DNA of 64,000 bases. Origin: Oscillospiraceae bacterium (GTDB lineage Bacteria > Bacillota > Clostridia > Oscillospirales > Oscillospiraceae). The stretch covers positions 1-64,000 of the forward strand of contig JAEDDG010000001.1 of assembly GCA_016293865.1 (NCBI GenBank), in the 5' to 3' direction. Positions 7,339 through 16,345 of this stretch are shown here, piece after piece. The notes beneath the pieces are model-generated. The model saw nothing but the letters and a program-made list of their open reading frames with translations, had not been told where the DNA came from and searched no databases. Every line of letters begins with the position of its first letter. Position 1 is the stretch's first letter. The translations under genes were made by a program, and so were the position numbers.

Positions 7339-8259
7339 ATGGATAAGAAAAAACGCCGCGGCGACCGGAAAGACGGCTGGCGCGTCCGCGATACGGACAC
7401 CATGCACCTTTTTACGCCGTATATTCTGACAAACCGGGCGGACTGCGAGGCTTTCATGACCGAAGTGATTGATCTGACGGCCGTGAATGCTTTTCTGGAA
7501 AAGAAAAATGCAGATAATCCTGAATTCAAGTACACAATTTTTCATGTAATCACCGCCGCCGTGGCCAAGGTCTTTGTTCAGCGGCCGTACATGAACCGGT
7601 TTTACGCCGGCCGCAGATATTACGAACGGAAGGACATCACTTTCTCATTCGTTGTCAAAAAGAAATTCTGCGACAACAGCGAGGAGTCCCTGGCAATCAT
7701 CAAGGTTGACCGCGACAGTGAAATTTCTCCGCTGGAGCAGATCCACGGTAAAATCCGCGACATCGTCTATTCTGTGCGGAAAAAGAACCAGACAGACGGC
7801 ACCACGGACAAAATGGGCGACCTGATGAAGCTGCCGCGGTGTATTCTGCGCCTTGTGATGAGCATTCTGCGCTGGCTTGATTACCACGGCTGGTATCCTT
7901 CCGTGCTGATGAATGACGATCCGTATTTTTCCAGCGTATTTATCTCAAACCTCGGCAGCATTAAAATGCACGCGAACTATCATCATCTGACAAACTGGGG
8001 CACAAACTCCGTGTTCCTGATCATCGGCGAGAAAAAGCCCACCGCCTTTTTCCATGCCGACGGCACATACGACGTCCGCGACGCTCTGGAACTGAGCCTG
8101 ACGGTGGACGAGCGCATTGCAGACGGCCTGTATTTTGCCAACAGCATCAAGCTGCTGCGCACGCTGCTTGCCAACCCCGAGCTTCTGGAGCTGCCCATAC
8201 AGGCGCCGGTGGAGCTCTCCGAGGCCTCTGCCCGGGAAGCCGTCAAAATTATGAAATAG
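7339..8259 (+). CDS. Free-standing 2-oxoacid dehydrogenase E2-like acyltransferase domain protein
   Basis: A 306-residue protein with the fold signatures of the E2/chloramphenicol acetyltransferase catalytic domain. These include MHLFTPYI at the start, FHVITAAVAKV, the central SSVFISNLGS and a C-terminal VDERIADGLYFA block. In active E2 enzymes this last block is DHRxxDG; here the catalytic His position reads Glu while Asp-Gly is kept. No lipoyl or peripheral-subunit-binding domain is present, and there are no E1/E3 neighbours. It may be a divergent acyltransferase or a non-catalytic relative. The ATG at 7339 has an AGGGAGG site; upstream in-frame codons overlap the promoter. Confidence 0.75.
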   Translation: MDKKKRRGDRKDGWRVRDTDTMHLFTPYILTNRADCEAFMTEVIDLTAVNAFLEKKNADNPEFKYTIFHVITAAVAKVFVQRPYMNRFYAGRRYYERKDITFSFVVKKKFCDNSEESLAIIKVDRDSEISPLEQIHGKIRDIVYSVRKKNQTDGTTDKMGDLMKLPRCILRLVMSILRWLDYHGWYPSVLMNDDPYFSSVFISNLGSIKMHANYHHLTNWGTNSVFLIIGEKKPTAFFHADGTYDVRDALELSLTVDERIADGLYFANSIKLLRTLLANPELLELPIQAPVELSEASAREAVKIMK

Positions 8260-8286
8260 CCACACATCCGGCTTCTGTACACAAAT

Positions 8287-8320
8287 AAGCCCGCCGGCGA
8301 ACCTTCGCCGGCGGGCTTTC
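8287..8320. terminator. Terminator between the E2-like gene and the opp operon
   Basis: A 14-bp stem (8287-8300 with 8305-8318) with AAATAA on the left and a short T-run on the right. It can act for both convergent units. Confidence 0.8.
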
Positions 8321-8374
8321 CATATCTGCATTTCTGCTGCAGCGGGCTGCATTCCATATTTTCCCTGCAGATGC

Positions 8375-9307
8375 CTACTGCATCAGACCCAATCCTGTAA
8401 GATACGCGCGGAGCAGTTCCATCTGTCCGTCCGTCATGGTGCTGTAAGGCATGCGGATTCTGCGGGAGCATACGCCGGCCAGTTCTGTCATACCGTGAAT
8501 GCATGCGCTGAAGTGAATATGATTCTCCGCGCAGAACCGGAAAAAAGACACCTCATAGGTATCGATCAGCCGGACGCATTCCCTTGTATCGCCGTTTTCC
8601 CACGCTTCCCAGAACCGGTGGGAAACCTGAGGAAAAGCGCGCATGAAAACAGACAGATAGCCGTCTGCGCCATAAGGAGCCGTCTGCAGGAAATTTTCGG
8701 CGGTTCCGCCTGAGAGGAAAGCAAATTTATCCCGGATCACGCTGCCCAGCCGCCGCCCGTACGGCTCCGGCGCGTCATCCTTTGCAGCGACAATTCCGTC
8801 CTGCGCAGACAGCGTCTCCATCACGGAAAGCGGAATTCCGCGCCCGTTCATGGGGTTGGAAAGCAGCATGACCGGCATAACCGCGCCGACAGCCCGGTAA
8901 TATTCCACCAGAAGCTCCGGATCGGCATGCTGCGCCCAGTCCGGCGCAAAGGGAATCACCACATCGGCTCCGCAGTCCCTGCAATGCCGGGCAAACTGCA
9001 GGGATTGCTTCAGCGGCCATTTGCGCCCGCAGCCGACGACCATTGCTCTGTGTCCCGCCCTTCCGGCGACAAAACGGGTCAGCGCATCATTTTCCTCATC
9101 GGTCAGGATGGAAAGCAGGGAATCTCCATAGGTCAGAAGAAGCGTTCCGGCGCCGGAGGCAATCAGAAACTCAATATTGTCCGCAATTCCGTCCCAATCC
9201 AGCTCATCATTTTCCAGAAAGCACGGAGACACCGACGGAACCGGTCCGCGCAGAGCCTGACGCACCCGGTCAACCTCGTAAAAAGGATTTGAAAACGATG
9301 TCCTCAC
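8375..9307 (-). CDS. DHDPS/NAL family protein lacking the catalytic tyrosine (second copy)
   Basis: A 310-residue TIM-barrel protein of the DapA/NanA family and the last gene of the opp-type operon. The Schiff-base lysine is present (Lys176 in VAAKDD). The position of the catalytic tyrosine (YN motif) reads Ser150 in MLLSNPM, and the GTTGE loop is replaced by LTYGDSL. It may act on a different substrate by a modified mechanism, or assist the active paralogue encoded just upstream. The start is GTG behind a GGGAG-type site; no ATG lies nearby. It is 52 bases downstream of the third aldolase gene. Confidence 0.85.
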   Translation of the reverse strand: MRTSFSNPFYEVDRVRQALRGPVPSVSPCFLENDELDWDGIADNIEFLIASGAGTLLLTYGDSLLSILTDEENDALTRFVAGRAGHRAMVVGCGRKWPLKQSLQFARHCRDCGADVVIPFAPDWAQHADPELLVEYYRAVGAVMPVMLLSNPMNGRGIPLSVMETLSAQDGIVAAKDDAPEPYGRRLGSVIRDKFAFLSGGTAENFLQTAPYGADGYLSVFMRAFPQVSHRFWEAWENGDTRECVRLIDTYEVSFFRFCAENHIHFSACIHGMTELAGVCSRRIRMPYSTMTDGQMELLRAYLTGLGLMQ

Positions 9308-9359
9308 TCTCCCGATTCTCCCTTCTTCTTGTCAGATCATTCCGCACAGGCGGCTGCTT

Positions 9360-10238
9360 TTACAGCTCGCCGATGCGCACCATTTCGGCGCGGACCTTCT
9401 CCACAGTCTCCGGTGTGATTCCGGTGCAGTAGTCCGGCGCGAAATTGCCCGGCCAGCCCAGCATATTCATGGCTGCGCTGAAGCAGGGCCACAGATTGTT
9501 GGCCGCAAAGAAATCACGCAGGGAAACCACATTGGAGAGGTAAACGGCCGCCGCGCTGAAATCCCCGGATTTCATGGCCTGATCCAGCATCTGGAAATTG
9601 TGCGGCGTGCAGGAAATCATACCGTCCAGATAATTGGTCAGTCCCCATTTGTAGCCGATGTCGAACACATCCAGGCCGGAGAAGCAGCACAGGAAATCAT
9701 CAGGCACTTCTCCGGTGAGCTTCAGCTTACGCAGAAGCTGCATATCATTTGTTTTAATGCCGATTAGATTCGGGATTTCCTTTTTCATCTCAACCACCAT
9801 GTCGTAGGTGATCTTGGTCTGGGTGGTGGTGGGCAGGTCATAAAGGACGATCCCGTGTTTTGTATACGCGGCAACGGATTTGTAATAGTTGATCACTTCA
9901 TCACGGGTGCAGGAATGGTAATAAGGCGTCGTGAACACAAACGCATCCAGTGCATACGCCTCCATTTCTTCCATACGCTCGCGGGCCCTCTGAATGGAGC
10001 AGTCCATCGCGCCCACAAAGACCGGTACGCGTCCTCTGACCTGCTCGACGACAGCTTTTGCAGCTTTAAAAGTCTCACCGGTGCGGATGAATGCCTGCTG
10101 GCCCATGCTGCCCATGCAGAGCACCGCGCAGCAGCCGGCGTCCAGCATGCGTTCCGTCTGCGCCTGCAGGCTGCCGGAAAGCAGATAGCCGTTTTCGTCC
10201 AGCGGCGTACCCAATGCGGGAATAAATCCTTGTTTCAT
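9360..10238 (-). CDS. DHDPS/NAL family aldolase (third copy)
   Basis: A 292-residue aldolase-fold protein with both key residues: Tyr133 in IVLYDLP and Lys162 in LIGIKTND. The substrate loop is GSMGQQAFI. The start at 10238 follows AAGGAAGG; longer in-frame versions run back into oppF and lack a ribosome site. It lies 16 bases after the second ABC ATPase gene, so it is co-transcribed with the importer. This suggests that the imported compound, or a product of it, is cleaved by this enzyme. Keto-acid sugars such as sialic or keto-deoxy acids are possible, but not proven. Confidence 0.87.
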   Translation of the reverse strand: MKQGFIPALGTPLDENGYLLSGSLQAQTERMLDAGCCAVLCMGSMGQQAFIRTGETFKAAKAVVEQVRGRVPVFVGAMDCSIQRARERMEEMEAYALDAFVFTTPYYHSCTRDEVINYYKSVAAYTKHGIVLYDLPTTTQTKITYDMVVEMKKEIPNLIGIKTNDMQLLRKLKLTGEVPDDFLCCFSGLDVFDIGYKWGLTNYLDGMISCTPHNFQMLDQAMKSGDFSAAAVYLSNVVSLRDFFAANNLWPCFSAAMNMLGWPGNFAPDYCTGITPETVEKVRAEMVRIGEL

Positions 10239-10254
10239 GACATAATCCTTCCTT

Positions 10255-11274
10255 TTATTCATTTTTCGGAGGGATTTCCTCCGGTTCATGATACAGATGA
10301 CAGGCAACCATGTGGCCGTCCGTGCCGACAGGCCGCAGCGTCGGTTCCACATGCCGGCAGACTTCCATGCAGCGCCGGCAGCGGGGATGGAATTTACAGC
10401 CGGCGGGCGGATGCAGCGGCGATGGGACATCGCCCTCAAGGATGATGCGTTTTTGCTTCTGTCCGTAAATGGGGATCGGCACTGCGGACAGGAGAGATTC
10501 CGTATAGGGGTGCTTGTAGTCGGTGTGCAGTCCTTCGCTTTTGGAAATCTCCACCACTTTGCCCAGATACATCACGGCGATGCGGTCGGACATGTACTGT
10601 ACCACGCTGAGGTCGTGGGCGATAAACACATATGTCAGCTTATAATCCCGCTGCAGCCGGCGCATCAGATTCATAATCTGCGCCTGAATGGACACATCCA
10701 GCGCCGATACCGGCTCGTCGCACACAATCAGCCGCGGCTGCATGGCGAGCGCCTTGGCAATGCAGATCCGCTGGCGCTGTCCGCCGGAGAATTCGCCGGG
10801 ATAACGGTACATGTAATCAGGCTGGAGATTGACTTCACGGAGCATTTCCGCAATTTTCTCACGCCGCTGTTCCCTGCTGCCCAGCTTGTGGACGCGCAGC
10901 GGCTCGTCAAAGGCCTCCAGAATGTTGTGCATCGGGTTGAGCGAAGCATACGGATCCTGGAAAATGATCTGCAGCTTCTGGCGCAGGCGAAAGCTTTCGT
11001 CCTGGTCCAGCTGCATCAGATCCAGCTTCCGGCCGTCATCGTCATACCACATCTTTCCCGCCGTCGGCGGATGAAGCCGGACAATGCACTTGCCGAGCGT
11101 GGTCTTGCCGCAGCCGGATTCGCCGACGATGCCGAACGTCTCGCCCTCGTTCACACTGAACGACACATCTGAAACCGCCTTAACAGAGGGCGGCGCCTTT
11201 TTGAAAAGCTTTGCACTGCCGGTATATTCCTTGCTGACATGCTCCAGTGTGAGAATGGCCTTCTTTTCACTCAT
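10255..11274 (-). CDS. Opp/Dpp-type ABC transporter ATP-binding protein (OppF/DppF-like)
   Basis: 339 residues, cytoplasmic. It has Walker A GESGCGKTT, Q-loop FQDPYASLNP, signature FSGGQRQR, Walker B LIVCDEP and the H-loop in IAHDLS. It also has the oligopeptide/dipeptide-specific C-terminal extension with a Cys-rich CKFHPRCRRCMEVC segment, which in related ATPases binds a [4Fe-4S] cluster. It pairs with the upstream OppD-like ATPase, which it overlaps by four bases (ATGA). Confidence 0.93.
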   Translation of the reverse strand: MSEKKAILTLEHVSKEYTGSAKLFKKAPPSVKAVSDVSFSVNEGETFGIVGESGCGKTTLGKCIVRLHPPTAGKMWYDDDGRKLDLMQLDQDESFRLRQKLQIIFQDPYASLNPMHNILEAFDEPLRVHKLGSREQRREKIAEMLREVNLQPDYMYRYPGEFSGGQRQRICIAKALAMQPRLIVCDEPVSALDVSIQAQIMNLMRRLQRDYKLTYVFIAHDLSVVQYMSDRIAVMYLGKVVEISKSEGLHTDYKHPYTESLLSAVPIPIYGQKQKRIILEGDVPSPLHPPAGCKFHPRCRRCMEVCRHVEPTLRPVGTDGHMVACHLYHEPEEIPPKNE

Positions 11275-12284
11275 TGCTTCATCTCCTCCTCATAAAGGAA
11301 GCAGCGGACGCGGTGTCCGTCTTCCACTTCCCGGTCTTCGGGGAAATGATTCCGGCACCGGTCGGTCGCATGCACACACCGGTTTGCAAACTCGCAGCCC
11401 GTAAAGACTGTGCTGGCATCCGGCGTACTGCCGGCAATGGAGGCCAGTTCCTGGCTGCGGTCCATGCCCAGGACCGGCACAGAGCGCATCAGCGCTCTGG
11501 TATACGGATGTTTGGGATTCGTAAAAATCTGCCGGAGACTGCCGAACTCCACAACTCTGCCCATGTACATCACGGCCACATCGTCAGCCACCTCGGCCAC
11601 AATTCCCATGTTATGCGTGATCAGGATAACGGATGTGCCGTGTTCCTGCTGCATTTTCTGCATCAGCTCCAGAATCTGGGCCTGAATGGTCACGTCCAGG
11701 GCGGTGGTCGGCTCGTCCGCAATGAGAATGTTGGGATTGCAGATCATGGCAATCGCGATCATCACGCGCTGCTTCATACCGCCGGAAAACTGGTGGGGAT
11801 ATTCGTCAAAGCGCCTGTCCGCCTCAGGAATTCCCAGTTCGGTCAGAAGTCTGACAATCCGCTCCCGCGCCTCCGCCTTGGAGATTTTTTCGTGGTGGCG
11901 GAGGTTTTCCATAATCTGATTGCCGATGGTGTAGACCGGGTTCAGTGTAGACATGGGATCCTGAAAAATCATGGAAATCTCCTTGCCGCGGATGGAGCGG
12001 ATCGCCCGTCCGCTGCGCTTCATGCTGCTGAGGCTTTTGGGCCTGTCGCCCGTGTGCGGCGTATACAGCACTTCACCGCCCTCAATATAGCCCACCGGCG
12101 GCAGCAGCTGCAGAATCGAATGGGCCGTCACCGATTTCCCGCAGCCGGATTCGCCGACAATACACAGCGTTTTTCCGCGCTTCAGTGAGAAGGTCGCGCC
12201 GTTGACGGCATTTACGATTTTCTTGCCGACCTTAAAGCGGGTTTTCAGGTCTTTGACTTCCAGAACAATGTCATCTCTTGTCAT
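11271..12284 (-). CDS. Opp/Dpp-type ABC transporter ATP-binding protein (OppD/DppD-like)
   Basis: 337 residues with Walker A GESGCGKSV, Q-loop FQDPMSTLNP, signature FSGGMKQR, Walker B ILIADEPTTALD and switch ITHNMG. The C-terminal oligopeptide extension carries C-x-FANRCVHATDRC. This subunit energises the importer together with OppF. The start is ATG, 15 bases after the permease stop. Confidence 0.93.
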   Translation of the reverse strand: MTRDDIVLEVKDLKTRFKVGKKIVNAVNGATFSLKRGKTLCIVGESGCGKSVTAHSILQLLPPVGYIEGGEVLYTPHTGDRPKSLSSMKRSGRAIRSIRGKEISMIFQDPMSTLNPVYTIGNQIMENLRHHEKISKAEARERIVRLLTELGIPEADRRFDEYPHQFSGGMKQRVMIAIAMICNPNILIADEPTTALDVTIQAQILELMQKMQQEHGTSVILITHNMGIVAEVADDVAVMYMGRVVEFGSLRQIFTNPKHPYTRALMRSVPVLGMDRSQELASIAGSTPDASTVFTGCEFANRCVHATDRCRNHFPEDREVEDGHRVRCFLYEEEMKQ

Positions 12285-12299
12285 TATATGATCACCGCC

Positions 12300-13175
12300 T
12301 TACAGTGAGGATGGATCCAGAACATCCCGCAGTCCGTCTCCGAAAAAGTTGATGCTCAGCACAACCAGCGCAATTGCAAGTCCCGGCGCAATCCACAGAA
12401 CCGGCATCGTCTGAATAATATCCAGCCGTTTGGCCGCATTCAGAATATTTCCCCATGTCACCACATCGTCCGGGACGCCCATGCCGAGGAAGCTCAGACT
12501 GGCCTCCGAGAGGATATACCCGGCCACCTGCAGCGTGGCATTGACAATCACAGGTCCCAGCGTATTGGGCAGCATGTGATGAAACATAATGGAAAGGCCG
12601 CGAATTCCGTTGGCGCGGCAGGACTCAACAAACGGCTCCTCTTTCAGGGACATGACGCGGGTCCGGACAATACGCATCATGCCTGTCCAGCCGGTGGCAA
12701 TAAAAATCACAAGCAGATTGCGGGTGCTCTGCCCCACAAGGCCCACCAGAAGAAGAATCAGAAGATACTGCGGGAAGCATTGAAAAAGCTCGCTGATGTA
12801 TACAAGCACTTTATCGATTTTCCCGCCGTAATAGCCGGAGACGCAGCCGAGGACGGCGCCCAGAAGCGTTGCGCCCAGGGCGCTGACCACACCGATCAGG
12901 ATGGTCATACGGCCGCCGTACAGAATGCGCGCCAGCACATCGCGCCCCACCCGGTCGGTACCCAGAGGGTGTTCCTGCGACATCGGCAGCCCTTTTTGTG
13001 AAACATCGATATACAGAGGGTCATACGGCGTGAGCAGGGGCGCGCAGACGCTCAGCAGCACGATGAGCAGCAGCACCACCGCGCCGACGACAGCCAGCTT
13101 ATTGTTCAGGAACTTCTGCAGATTGCGCTTTGCCAGCGAGCTGGCGGCTGCCTTTTCAACTTTCGTCTTTTTCAT
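12300..13175 (-). CDS. Opp/Dpp-type ABC transporter permease (OppC/DppC-like)
   Basis: A 291-residue inner-membrane permease with an N-terminal cytoplasmic stretch, a first transmembrane helix near residues 27-48, and the conserved HPLGTDRVGRDVLARILYGG segment of DppC/OppC. It has the EAA-like coupling loop and a C-terminal FGDGLRDVLDP. Eleven bases separate it from the upstream permease gene. Confidence 0.93.
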   Translation of the reverse strand: MKKTKVEKAAASSLAKRNLQKFLNNKLAVVGAVVLLLIVLLSVCAPLLTPYDPLYIDVSQKGLPMSQEHPLGTDRVGRDVLARILYGGRMTILIGVVSALGATLLGAVLGCVSGYYGGKIDKVLVYISELFQCFPQYLLILLLVGLVGQSTRNLLVIFIATGWTGMMRIVRTRVMSLKEEPFVESCRANGIRGLSIMFHHMLPNTLGPVIVNATLQVAGYILSEASLSFLGMGVPDDVVTWGNILNAAKRLDIIQTMPVLWIAPGLAIALVVLSINFFGDGLRDVLDPSSL

Positions 13176-13186
13176 GACGCACCTCC

Positions 13187-14146
13187 TTAATCCAGCCTGA
13201 CCCGGGGATCCAGAGCCGCCGTGAGAATATCCACCAGGTTGCTGGCAATCAGCGTAACGCAGGCGACCACCATCGTCGTGACCATGACCACTGTCATATC
13301 CGCCGCAGAAATGGCATCCAGAATCATGCTGCCCATGGCCGGATAATTGAAAACCGTTTCCACGATCACCGTTCCGCTGACCAGAATCGGCAGGCGGAAG
13401 CAGAGCAGGACGAGGACAGGCGGCAGCGCGTTGCGCAGGCCGTGCTTCACATTCACGACAAAATCTCCAAGACCCTTGCTGCGGGCTGTTTTGATGTAAT
13501 CCTTATTCAGCACGTCCAGCATGCAGCCTCTTGTGTAGCGGGTCAGCGTTGCCAGAAGCGCAATGCTGAGCGTGAAGGCCGGGAGAATCATATACCTGAC
13601 ACGGCTGAAAAAGCCCGTCTCGCCAGCCGCCATGCGGCCGCCGGTCGGCAGCCAGTTCAGCTTCAGTGAAAAGATCAGGATAAAGACCAGGCCGAAAAAG
13701 AATTCAGGCACGGAGATGCCCAGAACGCTTCCGGAAGTCAGAATGTGGTCAATGGGCTTGTTTTTGCGGACTGCGGCCACAAACCCGAACAGGATGCCGA
13801 TCAGGTCCGCAATCACCACAGCCCAGCCGGCCAATTCTATGGTATAAGGCAGACGTCCGGCCAGCATCTGCGCAATGTTGGAACCGGAGGCCTGCGAATA
13901 ACCGAAGTCGCCTGTCAAAAATCTGCCCAGCCAGCGAAAATACTGGATCAGAATCGGGTCGTTGAGTCCCAGGCTATCCCGCAGTGCCTCAAGCTGTTCC
14001 TCTGTCATGTACTGGTAAGCCTCCGGGGAGACCGTTCTCGTCACGGCGTCACCCGGCAGAAGCTGGAGGCCCAGAAACACGATCAGCGAAATAAGCAGCA
14101 GCTTTGGGATCAGAATCAAAATTTTCTTTCCAATAAATTTCAGCAT
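13187..14146 (-). CDS. Opp/Dpp-type ABC transporter permease (OppB/DppB-like)
   Basis: A 319-residue permease with an N-terminal membrane helix, LPGDAVTR, the LGLNDPILIQYFRWL segment and the C-terminal ALDPRVRLD typical of DppB/OppB. It forms the heteromeric channel with the OppC-like subunit. It is the first permease after the binding-protein gene, separated from it by a stem-loop without a clear T-run. Confidence 0.93.
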   Translation of the reverse strand: MLKFIGKKILILIPKLLLISLIVFLGLQLLPGDAVTRTVSPEAYQYMTEEQLEALRDSLGLNDPILIQYFRWLGRFLTGDFGYSQASGSNIAQMLAGRLPYTIELAGWAVVIADLIGILFGFVAAVRKNKPIDHILTSGSVLGISVPEFFFGLVFILIFSLKLNWLPTGGRMAAGETGFFSRVRYMILPAFTLSIALLATLTRYTRGCMLDVLNKDYIKTARSKGLGDFVVNVKHGLRNALPPVLVLLCFRLPILVSGTVIVETVFNYPAMGSMILDAISAADMTVVMVTTMVVACVTLIASNLVDILTAALDPRVRLD

Positions 14147-14188
14147 AGGTACCCTACCCCTTCATGAACGGGAGTTTTTCATGCGCAA

Positions 14189-14214
14189 GGTGCTGCGGCA
14201 AATACCGCAGCACC
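14189..14214 (-). terminator. Intercistronic stem-loop between binding protein and permease genes
   Basis: A 10-bp stem GGTGCTGCGG/CCGCAGCACC (14189-14198 with 14205-14214). On the transcribed strand no T-run follows, so it probably protects the binding-protein mRNA 3' end or causes partial termination rather than a full stop. Confidence 0.6.
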
Positions 14215-14257
14215 TGCACTGTCCAAATGTCTGTTCTGTATGTGGAGGATGATTTGC

Positions 14258-15982
14258 TCAGTTCAAATGCCACTCGGCAAACTTCCAGTTTCTGGCAGGC
14301 GTAATCGTATCCACTTCGAAAATATCAGCGGGGATGGTCACTTTTGCCGAGTTGTAGATCTCAATGGTATTGAGGCAGTACATGGGGATCATGTAGCAGT
14401 TTTCAAGGCCCAGCGCCTGCAGCTTGTTGCTGGCCTCCTGTGCGGCGGCGTCGTCCTTGGCGTTTTTCCACGCGTTAAACGGCTCGTCAAAGATCGCGCC
14501 GCGCTCATCGGCTGCGCCCATCCAGACCGCGCCGCCGTCGGAGGTCATGTAGCTGTACATGATGTTGGCGTCCACAGGCGCGCCGTTGGAGAAATAGCCG
14601 ATGTCATAATTCTTGGCGGTATTGATGGCGGCAGTCAGGTCGCCGGTCATCAGGGAGGTGTTCACAGTGACGCCGGCATCGGCGAAGTTCTGCTTGAGCA
14701 TGGCCATTGCATCCGCGGTGGTCTGATCGTCATAGTAATAGGCGATGTCAATGGTCTGGCTGTAATCAAAGCCGGCCTCGTCCAGAAGCCTCTTTGCCTC
14801 CTCCACATTGCGCTCGAAAAGCGGAATGTCAGAGTTGTATTTGCTGGATTCGGGGTTCACAAATGTGGAGAGTGCGACTGCCTGGCCGTTATAGAAATCG
14901 GCGAATGCGTTTTTGTCGATCAGGAGGTTGAATGCCTGGCGGACCTTGACGTTCTTCAGATCCTCCTTGTCCTTGCCGTCCTCACGGCCGCTGAGGTTGA
15001 AGCCCAGATAACGGTTGTAGGTGGAAACCTGCATCATGGGCACCACATCGGAATTCTGGGCGGCCACGTTGTTCGCAACCTCAATGTCATTGACTGCATT
15101 GCCCCAGGCAAAGTCCAGATCACCCGCAATCAGAGCCGCGGTCACAGAGTCGTTGCCGCCGGCGCTGTAGTTGGTGAAGAGCATCTTCTGCACACCGGGC
15201 TGTTCGCCGTAGTAATCCTCAAAGGCCACAATGGTGCAGTAGTCGGGGAAGGAAACCTCGTCAATCTTATAGCAGCCGGTACCCACAGGCTTGGACCAGA
15301 ATGTCTCGTCGTTGAGAAGATTCTCGTCAGCCACGTTTTCCAGGCAGTGCTTGGGAAGGATACGCGTATTGCAGATGTTGTTGATGAACACGCGGTCAGG
15401 GGCGGCAAGGGTGCAGATCAGATTGTTCCCGTCTGTGGTAATGCCGGAAATGGAATCCGCGCTCCCCTCTATGTACTCCGCAGCGCCGACAATGCTCTTG
15501 ACGCCGCTGGACCAGACGCCCTGCCCGGCAATGCAGACCTTGTGCATGCTCCACACCACATCGTCAATGGTGAAGGGTTCGCCGTCATGCCAGACAGCGC
15601 CTTCGCGGATTGCAAAGGTATAGGTCAGGCCGTCGTCTGACACGGTGTAATCCGAAGCCAGTCTCCCGACATAGGAGCCGTCGGAATTCCACTCAAGAAG
15701 CGTCTCAAACACGGCAAAAGAGAGGATGGACTGGCTGTCCTTCCAGGGCGATTCGAACAGGGTGTCGATGCCGCCGGCCTGGTGCCACTGCATTTTCAGC
15801 GGCTCCGCTGTGCCGGCAGATCCATCCGCCGTGTCGTCCGTTTTGTCGTCCGTCTTTTCATCGGACTTTTCTCCCGATTGTTCCTGGCCTTCCGTGCCGG
15901 TGTTTTCTCCAGCCGGCGCGCCGCAGGCTGCGAGGCCGAACAGCAGCACCAGGACGAGAAGCAACGCGATTAACTTTTTCAT
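14258..15982 (-). CDS. Family 5 extracellular solute-binding lipoprotein
   Basis: A 574-residue SBP_bac_5 protein. The signal peptide ends in a lipobox LAAC (Cys20), followed by an acidic Thr/Asp-rich linker to about residue 60. The mature domain has family hallmarks such as SDDGLTYTFAIREGAVWHDG and VRQAFNLLIDKNAF. It captures peptides or other ligands for the OppBCDF-like importer encoded downstream. Because the operon ends with aldolase-family enzymes, the ligand need not be a peptide. It is the first gene of the operon, with a promoter at 16058-16086. Confidence 0.93.
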   Translation of the reverse strand: MKKLIALLLVLVLLFGLAACGAPAGENTGTEGQEQSGEKSDEKTDDKTDDTADGSAGTAEPLKMQWHQAGGIDTLFESPWKDSQSILSFAVFETLLEWNSDGSYVGRLASDYTVSDDGLTYTFAIREGAVWHDGEPFTIDDVVWSMHKVCIAGQGVWSSGVKSIVGAAEYIEGSADSISGITTDGNNLICTLAAPDRVFINNICNTRILPKHCLENVADENLLNDETFWSKPVGTGCYKIDEVSFPDYCTIVAFEDYYGEQPGVQKMLFTNYSAGGNDSVTAALIAGDLDFAWGNAVNDIEVANNVAAQNSDVVPMMQVSTYNRYLGFNLSGREDGKDKEDLKNVKVRQAFNLLIDKNAFADFYNGQAVALSTFVNPESSKYNSDIPLFERNVEEAKRLLDEAGFDYSQTIDIAYYYDDQTTADAMAMLKQNFADAGVTVNTSLMTGDLTAAINTAKNYDIGYFSNGAPVDANIMYSYMTSDGGAVWMGAADERGAIFDEPFNAWKNAKDDAAAQEASNKLQALGLENCYMIPMYCLNTIEIYNSAKVTIPADIFEVDTITPARNWKFAEWHLN

Positions 15983-16050
15983 GAATACTTTCCTCCTTTA
16001 CATTGTCAAAAACCGTCAGCATGATTAAAACTTTCTCGGTTTTCCCCGGT

Positions 16051-16086
16051 TGTGTTGTTTATAACACACATTTTTTTGCACCGCAA
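16051..16086 (-). promoter_or_regulatory. Promoter of the opp-type operon with overlapping palindrome
   Basis: On the minus strand TTGCGG (16081-16086), a 17-base spacer and TATAAA (16058-16063). An inverted repeat TGTGTT-N6-AACACA (16051-16068) covers the -10 and start region, a good place for a regulator. The rest of the 360-base divergent region is AT-rich. It should also hold the promoter of the sensor kinase gene, which I could not assign with confidence. Confidence 0.6.
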
Positions 16087-16345
16087 TCGATTTTCGCGAA
16101 GTCAGAACAATCTTGAACTATTTCAAAATATATTGGGTTTCTCCGCATGGGAATTCATGTTAAAATACGATTAAACTGTTATAAATCTGTATAAAGGCTT
16201 CTGCTTTCGGGCCGCGGCTGCATATCCCGCCGTCCGGGCGGCATGCCCCGCCCCGCCGCATGCGGCTTCGGCCGTCCGCACTGCGGGATCGGCCCGGCAG
16301 CTGCCTTTTTCACACAAAAACTCCGGCGTTTGGGGAGGGCGCTCT

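Noticed and set aside
8375..10238. Naming the aldolase genes dapA or nanA
   Set aside because: Family membership is clear but substrate-defining residues do not match either enzyme well enough.
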